A stretch of DNA of 64,000 nt from Actinoplanes oblitus (GCF_030252345.1 NZ_CP126980.1:1077501-1141500); one strand, 5' to 3'; shown: positions 27,126 to 35,937, counted from the first letter of the stretch. Program-made: numbers and translations. The notes: generated by a model not told the origin, from the letters alone.

Positions 27126-27131
27126 GTCCGG

Positions 27132-27722
27132 GTGGCGGATCTTCTGGTGTGGATCGACTGTGAGATGACCGGTCTCGACCTGGGCAAGGACAAGCTCATC
27201 GAGGTCGCGGCGCTGGTCACCGATCCCGAACTCAACGTTCTCGGCGAGGGTGTCGACCTGGTCATTCACGCCGACGACGCGGCGCTCGACGCGATGCCCC
27301 CGGTGGTCCGGGACATGCACGCCAAGTCCGGCCTCACCGAGGAGGTGCGCCGCTCGGCGCTCACCATGAGCGAGGCCGAGGAGCGGATCCTGGCGTATGT
27401 GAAGGAGCACGTCCCCAACCCGCGGACCGCTCCGCTGTGCGGCAACAGCATCGCCACCGACCGCGGGTTCCTGGCCCGGGACATGCCGGCGCTCGACGCG
27501 CACCTGCACTACCGGATGATCGACGTCTCCTCGATCAAGGAGCTGTGCCGCCGGTGGTACCCGCGGGTGTACTTCGGGCAGCCGGCCAAGGGCCTGTCGC
27601 ACCGCGCGCTCGCCGACATCCGGGAGAGCATCCGCGAGCTGGAGTACTACCGGCGCACCGTCTTCGTCCCGCAGCCCGGCCCGGACGTGGAGGCGGCCAA
27701 GGCGATCGCCGCGGAGCTCTGA
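27132..27722 (+). CDS. orn: Oligoribonuclease
   Basis: This DEDDh 3'-5' exonuclease (196 aa) degrades 2-5 nt RNA and linear pGpG, completing c-di-GMP turnover. The first acidic pair is Asp9/Glu11 in [11 protein letters not shown]; later motifs are [35 protein letters not shown] and [19 protein letters not shown]. It is followed by tRNA-His, as in many actinobacteria. A diguanylate cyclase gene lies elsewhere in the window. Confidence 0.97.
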   Translation: MADLLVWIDCEMTGLDLGKDKLIEVAALVTDPELNVLGEGVDLVIHADDAALDAMPPVVRDMHAKSGLTEEVRRSALTMSEAEERILAYVKEHVPNPRTAPLCGNSIATDRGFLARDMPALDAHLHYRMIDVSSIKELCRRWYPRVYFGQPAKGLSHRALADIRESIRELEYYRRTVFVPQPGPDVEAAKAIAAEL

Positions 27723-27801
27723 GGTAACCCGCTCGACGGCCCCCCGGGGCGGGCGGCTATGATTAGCCGGCACCACGGGGAAGCTTTCGCCGTGTGGGCA
27801 T

Positions 27802-27878
27802 GGTGGTCGTAGCTCAGTTGGTAGAGCACCTGGTTGTGGTCCAGGGGGTCGCGGGTTCGAGTCCCGTCGATCACCCCA
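27802..27878 (+). tRNA. tRNA-His (anticodon GUG)
   Basis: The acceptor GTGGTCG pairs with CGATCAC (one G-U pair), with the extra G-1 opposite C73 that is diagnostic for tRNA-His. The anticodon loop is TTGTGGT. CCA is encoded at 27876-27878. Confidence 0.97.
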
Positions 27879-27888
27879 TGTAACGAAA

Positions 27889-27915
27889 GGCTCGGTCCTC
27901 GGACCGGGCCTTTTT
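27889..27915 (+). terminator. tRNA-His terminator
   Basis: GGCTCGGTCC pairs with GGACCGGGCC around a tight loop, followed by TTTTT (27911-27915). Confidence 0.92.
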
Positions 27916-27933
27916 CGTGTTCGGGGGCGTCCG

Positions 27934-27987
27934 GTCCGCCGGGGTGCGGTAGACCGTCGCGGCCCGGTCGTCCCGGTGCGCGGTGGA
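27934..27987. repeat. 54-bp exact duplicate of part of the GH9 gene
   Basis: These 54 bases are identical to 37654-37707, inside the GH9 cellulase gene. Here they are non-coding, between the tRNA-His terminator and the GH12 cellulase gene. Identity starts at GTCCGCCGGGG and stops at CGGTGGA; the flanks do not match. Confidence 0.97.
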
Positions 27988-28073
27988 ATTTTTCCCGGAG
28001 CGCGCAACCTTTCCGGCCTCCGCGGCCACTGGGGAGGTGATCAACCTTCGTGCCTTCCCCGGGAGTCCCCCTG

Positions 28074-29318
28074 ATGCTCGTCAAGCGTTTCGTCGTGCCG
28101 CTCGCGGTGGCGACGGTCGGCACCGGCGCCGCGGTCTTCGGTGTCCTGAACGCCGACGCCGCCGAGACCTCGAACTGCGCCGTCACCTACACCGTCACCA
28201 GCCAGTGGAACAGCGGTTTCACCGGCGACGTGCGGATCCGCAACGCCGGGTCGTCGGCGATCGACGGGTGGACGCTCGGGTTCAGCTTCCCGTCCGGGCA
28301 GAAGCTCGCCTCCGGGTGGAACGGCACCTGGACCCAGAGGGGGGCCAAGGTCACGGTGACCGACGCCGGGTGGAACAAGAGCATCGCGGCCGGGGCGACG
28401 GTGTCGCTCGGGTTCAACGGAGCGGGGAGTGGGAGCAACGCGGTACCGGGCGCGTTCACTCTCAACGGGCTGACCTGCGGGTCCGCGACGACAACGGCGA
28501 CAGTGGCCCCGACCCCCTCGAAGTCCGCGACAGCGGCCCCGACCCCTGCCAAGACCGCGACAGCGGCCCCGACCACCCCTTCGAAGACCGCGACAGCGTC
28601 GCCGACCGCTTCGCAGACCGCCGCGAAGGGTCCCGAGAACTGCACCGACTACGCCGCCCTGCCCCGCGGCAAGTACTGGATCAACAACAACGTCTGGGGC
28701 AAGGCCGACGGCACCGGCTCCCAGTGCGTCTGGGAGAACGGCCTCTCCGGCGACAACCTCAGCTGGGGCACCAGCTGGACCTGGTCCGGCGACACCACCA
28801 AGGTCAAGTCCTACGCCAGTGCCGTGCTCGGCTGGCACTGGGGCTGGAAGGCCACCGGCACCGGCCTGCCGATCCAGCTCAGCGCCGGCAAGAAGGTCCG
28901 GGCGAACTGGAACTTCGCGGTCACCCAGAAGACGTCGAACACCATGAACGTCTCCTACGACCTGTGGCTGCACGCCAAGGGTGACGCCGACTGGCAGGAC
29001 CAGCCCACCGACGAGGTGATGGTCTGGCTCTACAGGTCCGGCGGGGCCGGCCCGGTGGGCACCAAGCAGGCGACCGTCACGGTCGGCGGCACCACCTGGG
29101 ACCTCTACAAGGGCGACATCGGCTGGAACGTGTACTCGTTCGTGCGTACCTCGAACACCACCTCCGCCGACCTGAACCTGACCGATTTCACCAACCACCT
29201 GGCAGGGCGGGGATGGCTCGACAAGACCAAGTATCTGTCCAGCGTGCAGGCCGGGACCGAGGTCTTCACCGGCTCGGGACAGCTCGACACCAGCGCGTAC
29301 TCGGTGAAGATCAGCTAA
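28074..29318 (+). CDS. Secreted GH12 endoglucanase with N-terminal CBM2
   Basis: The protein has 414 residues. The signal peptide (about 1-29) ends ADAAE. Residues 31-135 are a CBM2 cellulose-binding module bounded by Cys33 and Cys134, with surface Trp in SQWNSGF, GWTLGF and GWNGTW. A Thr/Pro/Ala linker (136-190) follows. The GH12 domain has the nucleophile Glu314 in DEVMVWLY and acid/base Glu396 in GTEVFTG. It cleaves internal beta-1,4-glucan bonds outside the cell. ATG 28074 lies eight bases after GGGAG; GTG 28050 is an alternative. No CebR-type operator was seen upstream. Confidence 0.95.
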   Translation: MLVKRFVVPLAVATVGTGAAVFGVLNADAAETSNCAVTYTVTSQWNSGFTGDVRIRNAGSSAIDGWTLGFSFPSGQKLASGWNGTWTQRGAKVTVTDAGWNKSIAAGATVSLGFNGAGSGSNAVPGAFTLNGLTCGSATTTATVAPTPSKSATAAPTPAKTATAAPTTPSKTATASPTASQTAAKGPENCTDYAALPRGKYWINNNVWGKADGTGSQCVWENGLSGDNLSWGTSWTWSGDTTKVKSYASAVLGWHWGWKATGTGLPIQLSAGKKVRANWNFAVTQKTSNTMNVSYDLWLHAKGDADWQDQPTDEVMVWLYRSGGAGPVGTKQATVTVGGTTWDLYKGDIGWNVYSFVRTSNTTSADLNLTDFTNHLAGRGWLDKTKYLSSVQAGTEVFTGSGQLDTSAYSVKIS

Positions 29319-29359
29319 CCCGGTCCGCCTGCGGGCCCGCCACGGTCAGGAAGAGCCGC

Positions 29360-29887
29360 GTGCCGGAGCACGACGACGTCGAACGCGCCTTCCGGCGCTT
29401 CTTCGACGAACACCACACCGACCTGTCCCGCCTCGCCTACCTCGTGACCGGCGAGACGCAGGTGGCCGACGACCTGGCGTCGGACGCGTTCGTCGAGGTC
29501 TGGCGGCACTGGGAGCGAGTGCGGGCGGCGGACAGCCCGATCGCGTACGCCCGCGGCATCGTGACCAACCTGGCCCGTCAGTGGATCAAGAAGCAGACCC
29601 GGGAACGGGCCGGTCTGCTCCGGCTCGGCCTGCTGCGCCGGGAGCGCGGCGGGGAGACCGACACCCCGGCGATCCTGGACGTGCGGGAGGCGCTGCGGCG
29701 GCTCCCGCTGCGCCGCCGCGAGTGCGTGATCCTCCGCTACGCCTTCGACGTGCCGGAGAAGGAGGTCGCCGCGATCCTCGGCATCTCGGTGGGCGCGGTC
29801 AAGAGCCACACCTCGCGGGGCGCCGCCCAGTTGAGCGAGTTCCTGCGGGACATGCCGTTGATGACGGGAGGAGGTCACCATGGGTGA
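29360..29887 (+). CDS. SigE-family ECF sigma factor
   Basis: The protein has 175 residues. Region 2: LSRLAYLVTGETQVADDLASDAFVEVWRHW and IAYARGIVTNLARQWIKKQ; region 4: LPLRRRECVILRYAFDVPEKEVAAILGISVGAVKSHTSRG. GTG 29360 follows AGGAAG. The stop lies inside the start of the next gene (eight-base overlap), the usual coupling of an ECF sigma factor with its membrane partner. It begins just 41 bases after the cellulase gene. Confidence 0.9.
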   Translation: MPEHDDVERAFRRFFDEHHTDLSRLAYLVTGETQVADDLASDAFVEVWRHWERVRAADSPIAYARGIVTNLARQWIKKQTRERAGLLRLGLLRRERGGETDTPAILDVREALRRLPLRRRECVILRYAFDVPEKEVAAILGISVGAVKSHTSRGAAQLSEFLRDMPLMTGGGHHG

Positions 29888-30677
29888 GGACCTGGGTGCG
29901 GTGCTGCGCCGGGAGGCCGGACGGCACGTGCCGGACAGCGACGCGATGTTCGACCGGATCAACCGCGGGCGGTTCGCGGCCGCGCCGGTCCGGGCGCCGC
30001 GCCCTTTCCCGTGGTTCACCGGGCTGCGGCCGGTCGCGGCGGCCGCCTCGGTGGTGGCCACCCTGGTCGCCGGGTTCACCGGCATCCGGATCCTGACCGC
30101 TGACCAGCCGGACCGGACGCCGACCGCGACGACGAACACCGCTTCGGCGTCGCCGCCCGCCCGGTCGCCCCTGCCGCCGGCCACGTCGTCGTCCCCGGCC
30201 GGGAGGCCGAAGCACGCCGGCGGCGATCCGGCCCGGCCGCACGGTGACCGGACGAGCGCTCCGCAGTCCTCGTCTGCCTACCGGCCGGTGTCCGATTTCG
30301 TCAGCACCACCGGCGTGCTCGACCCGCACTCCACCGACGTCTGGGCGCAGAGCGACGTGACGCTCACCACGGCCAAGGAGGTGACGGCGCTGGACCTGGC
30401 GATCAGCGTGGCGCGCACCGAGGGCGTGCGGAGCACCGGCAGCTGGAGCACCATCCCCACCGAGATGATCACGATCGGCGTCACCGAGGAGAAGGACGCG
30501 CTGATCTACCGGTTCACCCTCAAGCCGGGCGGCACCCTCGCCGCCGGCGCCTACGTCTTCGCCGCCCAGTACGAGCACGCCGCCGCGGGACGCGCCACCG
30601 GCGCCGACCGGTATGGCGCGTTCGTCTCGGCCGGAGACCAGAAAGTGGAGGTCACGGGGGCCTTCACCGCGAGCTGA
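29880..30677 (+). CDS. Single-pass membrane partner of the ECF sigma factor
   Basis: The protein has 265 residues: a short cytoplasmic N-terminus (1-48, MGEDLGAVLRREAGRHVPD), one membrane helix (about 50-72), a Thr/Ala/Pro-rich linker (75-130), and a folded extracytoplasmic domain of about 125 residues (STDVWAQSDVTLTTAKEVTALDLAISVA). The cytoplasmic part lacks a clear zinc anti-sigma motif, but overlap with the sigma gene argues for an anti-sigma or sensor role. The outer domain resembles no enzyme I know. Confidence 0.7.
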   Translation: MGEDLGAVLRREAGRHVPDSDAMFDRINRGRFAAAPVRAPRPFPWFTGLRPVAAAASVVATLVAGFTGIRILTADQPDRTPTATTNTASASPPARSPLPPATSSSPAGRPKHAGGDPARPHGDRTSAPQSSSAYRPVSDFVSTTGVLDPHSTDVWAQSDVTLTTAKEVTALDLAISVARTEGVRSTGSWSTIPTEMITIGVTEEKDALIYRFTLKPGGTLAAGAYVFAAQYEHAAAGRATGADRYGAFVSAGDQKVEVTGAFTAS

Positions 30678-30765
30678 GCCGGACTTCCCATCCCCGCCGG
30701 CGACTGGTCGCGGTCCGCTTCGCCGGCGACCGCCGCTTTCCGGTACGGCAGCAGCCCCCGCCCGG

Positions 30766-31263
30766 TCAGTTCGTCGCGGCGAAGCCGCTGTCCGCGCAGA
30801 CCTGCGACATGTCGGCGGCGGCCGCGCTGACCGCCGCGACCGCATCCGGCTCACCCGCCGTGCCTTGCGAGGCCACCGCTTTCCGGTACGCCTCGGCCAG
30901 CCGCGCCGCGGCATCCGCGACCGGGGCGTCCGCCGTCCCGCTGACGTCCACGATCGCCGGGATCACCCCGGGCTGCATGAGCGACGCGTCCCGGATCGCG
31001 GCGGCCAGCGCCCGGCAGGTGAGCAGCCCTGGTGGATCGTCGACCGGCGCCGGCCCGCCGGCCACGCTCGGGCCGGGGGAGGGCGGGACGGCGGCGGGGC
31101 TCGGTCCGGCGGACGCCGATCCGGTCACGCCCGGCCCGGCCGACGCCGAGGCACCGGCGGTGCCCGGCGCGATCGGAGCCGACGGCCGGGTCGTCGAACC
31201 GCAGCCGGAACCGGCCAGCCCGGCAACCAGGGTCAGCGCGACAAAGCCCGCAAATCGTGCCAT
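30766..31263 (-). CDS. Putative secreted lipoprotein
   Basis: The protein has 165 residues, with a lipobox near Cys21 (LAGLAGSGCGS), a 45-residue Ala/Pro/Gly/Ser linker, and a small helical domain of about 90 residues. That domain holds two Cys residues (LLTCRALAA and SQVCADSG) that may form a disulfide. No family recognised. It is five bases from the upstream GNAT gene, likely one transcript. Confidence 0.65.
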   Translation of the reverse strand: MARFAGFVALTLVAGLAGSGCGSTTRPSAPIAPGTAGASASAGPGVTGSASAGPSPAAVPPSPGPSVAGGPAPVDDPPGLLTCRALAAAIRDASLMQPGVIPAIVDVSGTADAPVADAAARLAEAYRKAVASQGTAGEPDAVAAVSAAAADMSQVCADSGFAATN

Positions 31264-31267
31264 CTCT

Positions 31268-31735
31268 TCACGCTACGTCCCGGGGCCCGGGTAGGGGGAG
31301 ACCGGTGAGGGAGAGGACGAAGCGGCGGGCCTGTTCGTGCGTGTCGGCGTAGCCGAGACTCTCGTAGAACCGATGCGCGATGTGCCGTTCCCGGCTGCTG
31401 GCCACCTCGATGAACAGGCAGCCCGCCGCCCGGGCCCGCTCCTCGGCCGCTGCCATCAGGGCCCGGCCCGCCCCGCGCCGGCGGTTCTCGGCGTCCACCA
31501 CGAGCGCCACCAGCCGGGCGAACTTCCCGGTCACCTCGATGATCGGGGTTACGTGCAGGGCCGCCACCCCGGCCAGCACGCCGTCGTCGTCCGCGCCGAG
31601 CAGGAAGCTGGCCGGATCGTCCAGCCAGTACCCGAGCCGGTGCCGGACGTCCCGCAGGCTCGACGGGAAACCGAGCTGCTCGAGCAGCACCGCCAGCCGC
31701 GGCGCGTCCCCCTGATGGATCGGCCGGATGTGCAC
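31268..31735 (-). CDS. GNAT-family N-acetyltransferase
   Basis: The protein (155 aa) has the GNAT acetyl-CoA loop LVVDAENRRRGAGRALMAAAEE (R/Q-x-x-G-x-G/A) and the C-terminal RFYESLGY strand. The substrate is unknown. It starts MHIRPIHQGDAPRLAVLLEQLG, the common N-terminal arrangement. It is followed closely by the lipoprotein gene. Confidence 0.88.
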   Translation of the reverse strand: MHIRPIHQGDAPRLAVLLEQLGFPSSLRDVRHRLGYWLDDPASFLLGADDDGVLAGVAALHVTPIIEVTGKFARLVALVVDAENRRRGAGRALMAAAEERARAAGCLFIEVASSRERHIAHRFYESLGYADTHEQARRFVLSLTGLPLPGPRDVA

Positions 31736-31842
31736 GCCCAGAACGTTACGACCGCCATCGCACCCCGTCCCCGGAACGCGGGGAGCGGCCGGGGCAGGGC
31801 TCCGGGAGTGGACGCGTGGGTGGGTGGGCGGCTCCGGGCGTA

Positions 31843-31882
31843 CCGGAAAAAGCAGCGGGCCCGGTCGGAAGGACCGGGCCCG
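31843..31882 (-). terminator. Terminator of the first L,D-transpeptidase gene
   Basis: CGGGCCCGGTC (31856-31866) pairs with GACCGGGCCCG (31872-31882) over five bases. Read leftward, the hairpin is followed by CTGCTTTTT, a proper intrinsic terminator 28 bases after the stop. Confidence 0.9.
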
Positions 31883-31909
31883 TGCCGAAGCGGGGGTGAA
31901 ACGATCAGC

Positions 31910-33163
31910 TCAGAGGTAGCTGCCCTTCTTGTACTCCTCGTAGCTCATGTTCCAGTCGGTCCAGCCGTTGCCGTTCTTCAGTTTCTCCTCGGTGCCGGAG
32001 ACCGTGATCACGTCGCCCATCATGGTGCGCTTGAACAGCCACGCGCCCATCGCCTCGGAGACGTTGACGCAGCCGTGCGACACGTTGGCCCGGCCCTGCA
32101 CGCCCTCCGACCACGGGGCGGCGTGAATGAACTGACCGCTCCAGGTGATCCGCTGGGCGAAGTCGATGTCGGTGCGGTACCCGCCCTTGGGGTCGGTGTC
32201 GGTGGTGTCGAAGACGGTGTGCTCCTTCTTCTCGATCACCACCATGGTCCCGCTCGACGACGGCGTGCTCGGCTTGCCGAGGCTGACCGGGATCGTGTTG
32301 ATCGTCTTGCCGTCCTGCTTGACAGTCATCTTCTTGGTCTTGTTGGAGACCGTCATGACGAACGAGCGGCCGATCTTCATGTCGACGGTGAGGTCGGAAC
32401 GGCCGTACCACCCGTCACCCATCTTCACGCCCTTGAGCTGGACCTTGTAGAAGACCTTCGAGTACGCCTTCCAGTACACCTTGGGGCGGTAGTGCACCTC
32501 GGTGGGGCTGATCCAGCGCCAGGTGCCCTCCTGCGCGGGCGTGGCGGTGACCACCATCTTGCGCTCGACGTCGGCCCGGTACTTCTCCGGGATCGAGCGG
32601 CCGAACTTGATGATCAGCGGCATGCCGACGCCGACCGTGTTGTTGTCGCCGAGGAAGCTGGTGACGCGCACCAGGTTGGCCGGCTTCTTCATGGTGGTGA
32701 AGGTGCTGGAGACCGTGTTGTTCTTACCCTCGGTCTCCGGGGTGGTGACGGTCACCGTGTACTTGCTGCCCCAGTCCATCGACTCGCTGGGGTGCCAGAC
32801 GTGCTTGTCCTTGTCGACGGTGCCCTTGACCTCGTCACCCTTGGAGTCGGTCACCTTGACGGTGGTGTTCTCCGGGTCGTCACTGGTGTATTTGACGTCG
32901 GACCAGGCCTCGACGCCGGTGGCCGCCGCTTTCGGCGAGGTGACCTCGGCCGTGTTGGGCAGCGGGGCGGCGGAGGGGGACTCGGACGCCGCGCCGCCGG
33001 CGTTGTCACTGCCGCCCTGCCAGGACGGCGACTTGCCGCCGCTGCACGCGGCGGTGAACAGCAGGCTGCCCGCGAGCAGCGCGACCAATGTCGCCCGCAC
33101 CCGGCGGCGACGGCTGGCGGCCGGCTGGCTCAGCTCCGTCGGCTGGACTCCTTCGATCTGCAT
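31910..33163 (-). CDS. L,D-transpeptidase lipoprotein (Ldt, first copy)
   Basis: The protein (417 aa) makes 3-3 cross-links in peptidoglycan. A lipobox LFTAACS near residue 40 anchors it to the membrane. Two Ig-like domains (about 75-170 and 175-270) precede the YkuD catalytic domain (about 275-400), with active-site Cys365 in VSHGCVNVS and His-containing QFIHAAPWS. This layout matches mycobacterial LdtMt2. ATG 33163 is the start; 12 further upstream codons are not needed. It lies beside a paralogue of the same orientation. Confidence 0.95.
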   Translation of the reverse strand: MQIEGVQPTELSQPAASRRRRVRATLVALLAGSLLFTAACSGGKSPSWQGGSDNAGGAASESPSAAPLPNTAEVTSPKAAATGVEAWSDVKYTSDDPENTTVKVTDSKGDEVKGTVDKDKHVWHPSESMDWGSKYTVTVTTPETEGKNNTVSSTFTTMKKPANLVRVTSFLGDNNTVGVGMPLIIKFGRSIPEKYRADVERKMVVTATPAQEGTWRWISPTEVHYRPKVYWKAYSKVFYKVQLKGVKMGDGWYGRSDLTVDMKIGRSFVMTVSNKTKKMTVKQDGKTINTIPVSLGKPSTPSSSGTMVVIEKKEHTVFDTTDTDPKGGYRTDIDFAQRITWSGQFIHAAPWSEGVQGRANVSHGCVNVSEAMGAWLFKRTMMGDVITVSGTEEKLKNGNGWTDWNMSYEEYKKGSYL

Positions 33164-33309
33164 GGTCCCCTCACGGCGTCGTTTCTCCCCGGCGCCCAAT
33201 ACTGCTCCAAAATCGCCAGTTGACCAATCCCGGATTCGTGCCGGGAGTCACTGGATTCCCTATCGGTGTGATGCGGGAAACGCTGAATCGCGACCCGTCC
33301 CGATGCCGG

Positions 33310-34548
33310 TCAGCCGAGCCCGGCGGGCACCGGGAGGGCGCTGCCCGCGGCGAACTTCTCCCAGCTCACGTTCCATGGCGTCCAGCCGTTGCCGTACTCC
33401 AGCTTGTCCTCGGTGCCCTTCACCGTGACCGGGTCGCCGACCAGGGTCTTGTCGAAGAGCCAGCGTGCGTTCGACGGCGAGACATTGACACACCCGTGCG
33501 ACACGTTCCGGTGACCTTGCGCACCGGTGGACCACGGCGCGGAGTGGATGTACTGACCGCTCCAGGTGAGTCGCTGCGCGTAGTCGATGGGCGTCTTGTA
33601 GCCGTTCACCGGGTCGGTGTCGGTGGTGTCGAAGACGGTGTGCGACATCTTCTCGATGATCACCATGGTGCCGCTGGACGACGGGGTGCTGTGCTTGCCG
33701 AGGCTGACCGGCATCGTCCTGACCGTCGTGCCGTCCTTCAGCACTGTCATCTTCTTGGTCTTGTTGTCGACCTTCATCTCGAACCTGCGTCCGATCTTGG
33801 CGGTCGCCGCCCGGTCCCGGTCGCCGTAGAGGCCCTTGCCGGTGGGCAGGCCACCGATCGCGATCCGCACGCTGATCTTGGTGCCGGGCTGCCAGAACTC
33901 CGGGGCGCGGTAGTAAGCCTGGGTGCCGCTGGAGGTCCAGGACCAGGTGCCCGGCTGGGCCGGGGCGGTCTCCACGAACATCCGCCTCTGCACGGCGGCC
34001 CGGTCGGCCTTCTTGATCCCCGGGCGGAACTCGACCACCACCGGCATGGCCACGCCGTACGTGTGGTCGTCGAAGAGGTAGAGCCCGGTGCCGGTGTGGT
34101 GGGCCGCGTCACCCATCGTCGTGAACGTCGTCTTCGCCGTGGTGGTGGCGCCGCCGGCACCGGTCGCGGTGACCTCCGCCCGGTACTTCTCACTGTTCTT
34201 CAGGGTCTTGGCCGGCACCCACGCGGAGCCGTCCTCGCGGAGCTTGCCGGCGACCGCCTTGCCCTTGCTGTCGGTGAGCTTGACCGAGGTCACCTCGCCG
34301 TTGCTGACCTTGAGCCCGATCTCGGCGCTGGTCGGCACGTTCTTCTTGCCGGCGGCCGGGGTGACGGTGAGCGTGGCCGGGGCCGCCGGGGTGGTGGTGC
34401 TCTCCGGGACCGCTGACGGTGCCGGGCCGGCGCTGCTGGTCACCGCCGGGTCGGCGTACGCCGGCTTGTCGTCGTCACCACATGCCGTGAGCGGCGCGGT
34501 CACGGCCAGCGCCAGCAGTGCGGCCACGCAGCGGCGGAAGTCAACCAT
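33310..34548 (-). CDS. L,D-transpeptidase lipoprotein (Ldt, second copy)
   Basis: The protein (412 aa) has the same domains as its neighbour: lipobox TACGDD near residue 24, two Ig-like domains, and a YkuD domain with catalytic Cys353 in VSHGCVNVS. Long stretches are shared (TPSSSGTMV, HTVFDTTDTDP), but the Ig-like region is diverged. It is an older tandem duplicate with a 146-base gap, so each copy may have its own promoter. Confidence 0.95.
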   Translation of the reverse strand: MVDFRRCVAALLALAVTAPLTACGDDDKPAYADPAVTSSAGPAPSAVPESTTTPAAPATLTVTPAAGKKNVPTSAEIGLKVSNGEVTSVKLTDSKGKAVAGKLREDGSAWVPAKTLKNSEKYRAEVTATGAGGATTTAKTTFTTMGDAAHHTGTGLYLFDDHTYGVAMPVVVEFRPGIKKADRAAVQRRMFVETAPAQPGTWSWTSSGTQAYYRAPEFWQPGTKISVRIAIGGLPTGKGLYGDRDRAATAKIGRRFEMKVDNKTKKMTVLKDGTTVRTMPVSLGKHSTPSSSGTMVIIEKMSHTVFDTTDTDPVNGYKTPIDYAQRLTWSGQYIHSAPWSTGAQGHRNVSHGCVNVSPSNARWLFDKTLVGDPVTVKGTEDKLEYGNGWTPWNVSWEKFAAGSALPVPAGLG

Positions 34549-34660
34549 GGTCAGCCCCGTTCTGGAGTTCTATGCGCAGACATACTGACGCACCGGAGCA
34601 AATCGCGGGCCCCCCTCAAGGCGTGATCCTGGCGATTTCCAAGATCTTCCGAGGTCGTGC

Positions 34661-34666
34661 TAACGT
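34661..34666 (+). promoter_or_regulatory. -10 element of tRNA-Lys (first copy)
   Basis: TAACGT in the context GTGCTAACGTTTTCTCC fits TANNNT and lies 16 bases before the tRNA. The same GTGCTAACGTTT sequence precedes the second tRNA-Lys (35798-35809), which supports it as a promoter. Confidence 0.65.
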
Positions 34667-34681
34667 TTTCTCCGTTGCCAG

Positions 34682-34757
34682 GCGTCGCTAGCTCAACTGG
34701 CAGAGCAGCGGACTCTTAATCCGCGGGTTGTAGGTTCAAGTCCTACGCGACGCACCA
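34682..34757 (+). tRNA. tRNA-Lys (anticodon CUU), first copy
   Basis: The acceptor GCGTCGC pairs perfectly with GCGACGC; the anticodon loop is CTCTTAA. CCA is encoded at 34755-34757. Confidence 0.97.
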
Positions 34758-34764
34758 AACGATC

Positions 34765-34800
34765 AAGGCCGCGACACCGTTCGGTGGGCGCGGCCTTTGT
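34765..34800 (+). terminator. Terminator after first tRNA-Lys
   Basis: AAGGCCGCG (34765-34773) pairs with CGCGGCCTT (34789-34797), with CACCG...CGGTG also pairing inside. Confidence 0.9.
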
Positions 34801-34824
34801 CGTCTTCGCGGGTTAGGGTGGCCC

Positions 34825-35787
34825 GTGCCTTCCGAAGCCAGGATCACCCACGAGGATCTGGACGCCATCGCCGATCGGGCCGCGGCGCTCGACGACCCGT
34901 CGCCGCTGCTCGCCGAGCTGGTGGCGGCGGTCGACGGGGACCGGCTCGCCGACCCGGCGGACGTACCGCAGGCGTTGCTGCTGGCCGCCGAGATCGCCGA
35001 GGCGACCGGCGACCTGCCGGCCGCGCTGGGCCTCGCCGAGCGTGCCGTGGCGATCTCCCCGGAGGACGGCTTCGCCCGCGCCTGCCGCGCCGAGCTGCTG
35101 GTCAAGTCGGGGCGGGCGGACGAGGGGCGCCGCGAGTTCGGCGCGCTCCGGCCGGAGCTGCTGCGCGATCCCGCGGCCCCGTTCTACCTGGCCGAGACGC
35201 TCACCGCCTGCGACCTGGGCGAGGCCGCGGAGGAGTGGCTGACAGCCGCCGTCCGCTCGCTGACCGAGGAGCGCGATCCCGGCCTGGACCGGGTCGAGCA
35301 GCTGTTCGAGCTGGTCAAGGAGCGGCACCGGGTGCGCGAGGAGCTCGAGCTGGGTCACGACGACCTGGACGACCTCTACCACGAGATGGCGGCGGCGGTC
35401 GACGGCACGGCCCCGGCGGGCGGCCGGGCGATGCTGTTCTGGCCGGAGCCCGAGTTCGCCGAGCTGCTCGCCCGCTGGCCGGAGCACGCCGACAGCTACC
35501 ACGCGGACTGGGACCAGCACCGGGCCGGAGTGGAGCGCGCCCTGGCCGGCTGGTCCGCGTCCGGCACCGTCCACCTGGGCCTGCTCGCCGGATCGGTGGA
35601 CGGCCTGCTCACCTTCGCCGAGGCCCAGGGTCTCGATCCGGCCGCCGAGGACACCCACGGCGCCTACGCCGACGAGATCGCCGACGCCCTCGGCGCTGTC
35701 GAGTGGCCGCCGCAGCGTAACGCTGCGTGCTGGTGTGGTTCCGGCCTGAAGTACAAGAAGTGCTGCCTCCCCCGCTCCCGGGGGTGA
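34825..35787 (+). CDS. SEC-C motif protein with TPR-like helices
   Basis: The protein has 320 residues. The C-terminal SEC-C zinc motif is complete: NAACWCGSGLKYKKCC (C-x-C...K-x-C-C), as in SecA and many RNA/translation-linked proteins. The rest is acidic and helical, with a TPR-like stretch at about 45-110. A TAGGGT -10 element at 34814-34819 ends five bases before GTG 34825, so the mRNA is probably leaderless. It sits between two near-identical tRNA-Lys genes. Function unknown. Confidence 0.85.
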   Translation: MPSEARITHEDLDAIADRAAALDDPSPLLAELVAAVDGDRLADPADVPQALLLAAEIAEATGDLPAALGLAERAVAISPEDGFARACRAELLVKSGRADEGRREFGALRPELLRDPAAPFYLAETLTACDLGEAAEEWLTAAVRSLTEERDPGLDRVEQLFELVKERHRVREELELGHDDLDDLYHEMAAAVDGTAPAGGRAMLFWPEPEFAELLARWPEHADSYHADWDQHRAGVERALAGWSASGTVHLGLLAGSVDGLLTFAEAQGLDPAAEDTHGAYADEIADALGAVEWPPQRNAACWCGSGLKYKKCCLPRSRG

Positions 35788-35823
35788 CTCCGCGGGTGTG
35801 CTAACGTTTCTCCTCGTTGGCGG

Positions 35824-35899
35824 GCGCTGCTAGCTCAACTGGCAGAGCAGCGGACTCTTAATCCGCGGGTTGTAGGTTCGAGTCCTACGCGGCGCACCA
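35824..35899 (+). tRNA. tRNA-Lys (anticodon CUU), second copy
   Basis: The body is almost identical to the copy at 34682. The acceptor differs (GCGCTGC with GCGGCGC, one G-U pair), and the T-loop has GGTTCGA for GGTTCAA. CCA is encoded at 35897-35899. Its promoter repeats the GTGCTAACGTTT sequence. Confidence 0.97.
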
Positions 35900-35903
35900 C
35901 ATC

Positions 35904-35937
35904 CGAAAGGGCCCCTTGACCGGGGCCCTTTCGCTTT
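35904..35937 (+). terminator. Terminator after second tRNA-Lys
   Basis: CGAAAGGGCCCC (35904-35915) pairs perfectly with GGGGCCCTTTCG (35922-35933), followed by CTTTT. Confidence 0.93.
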
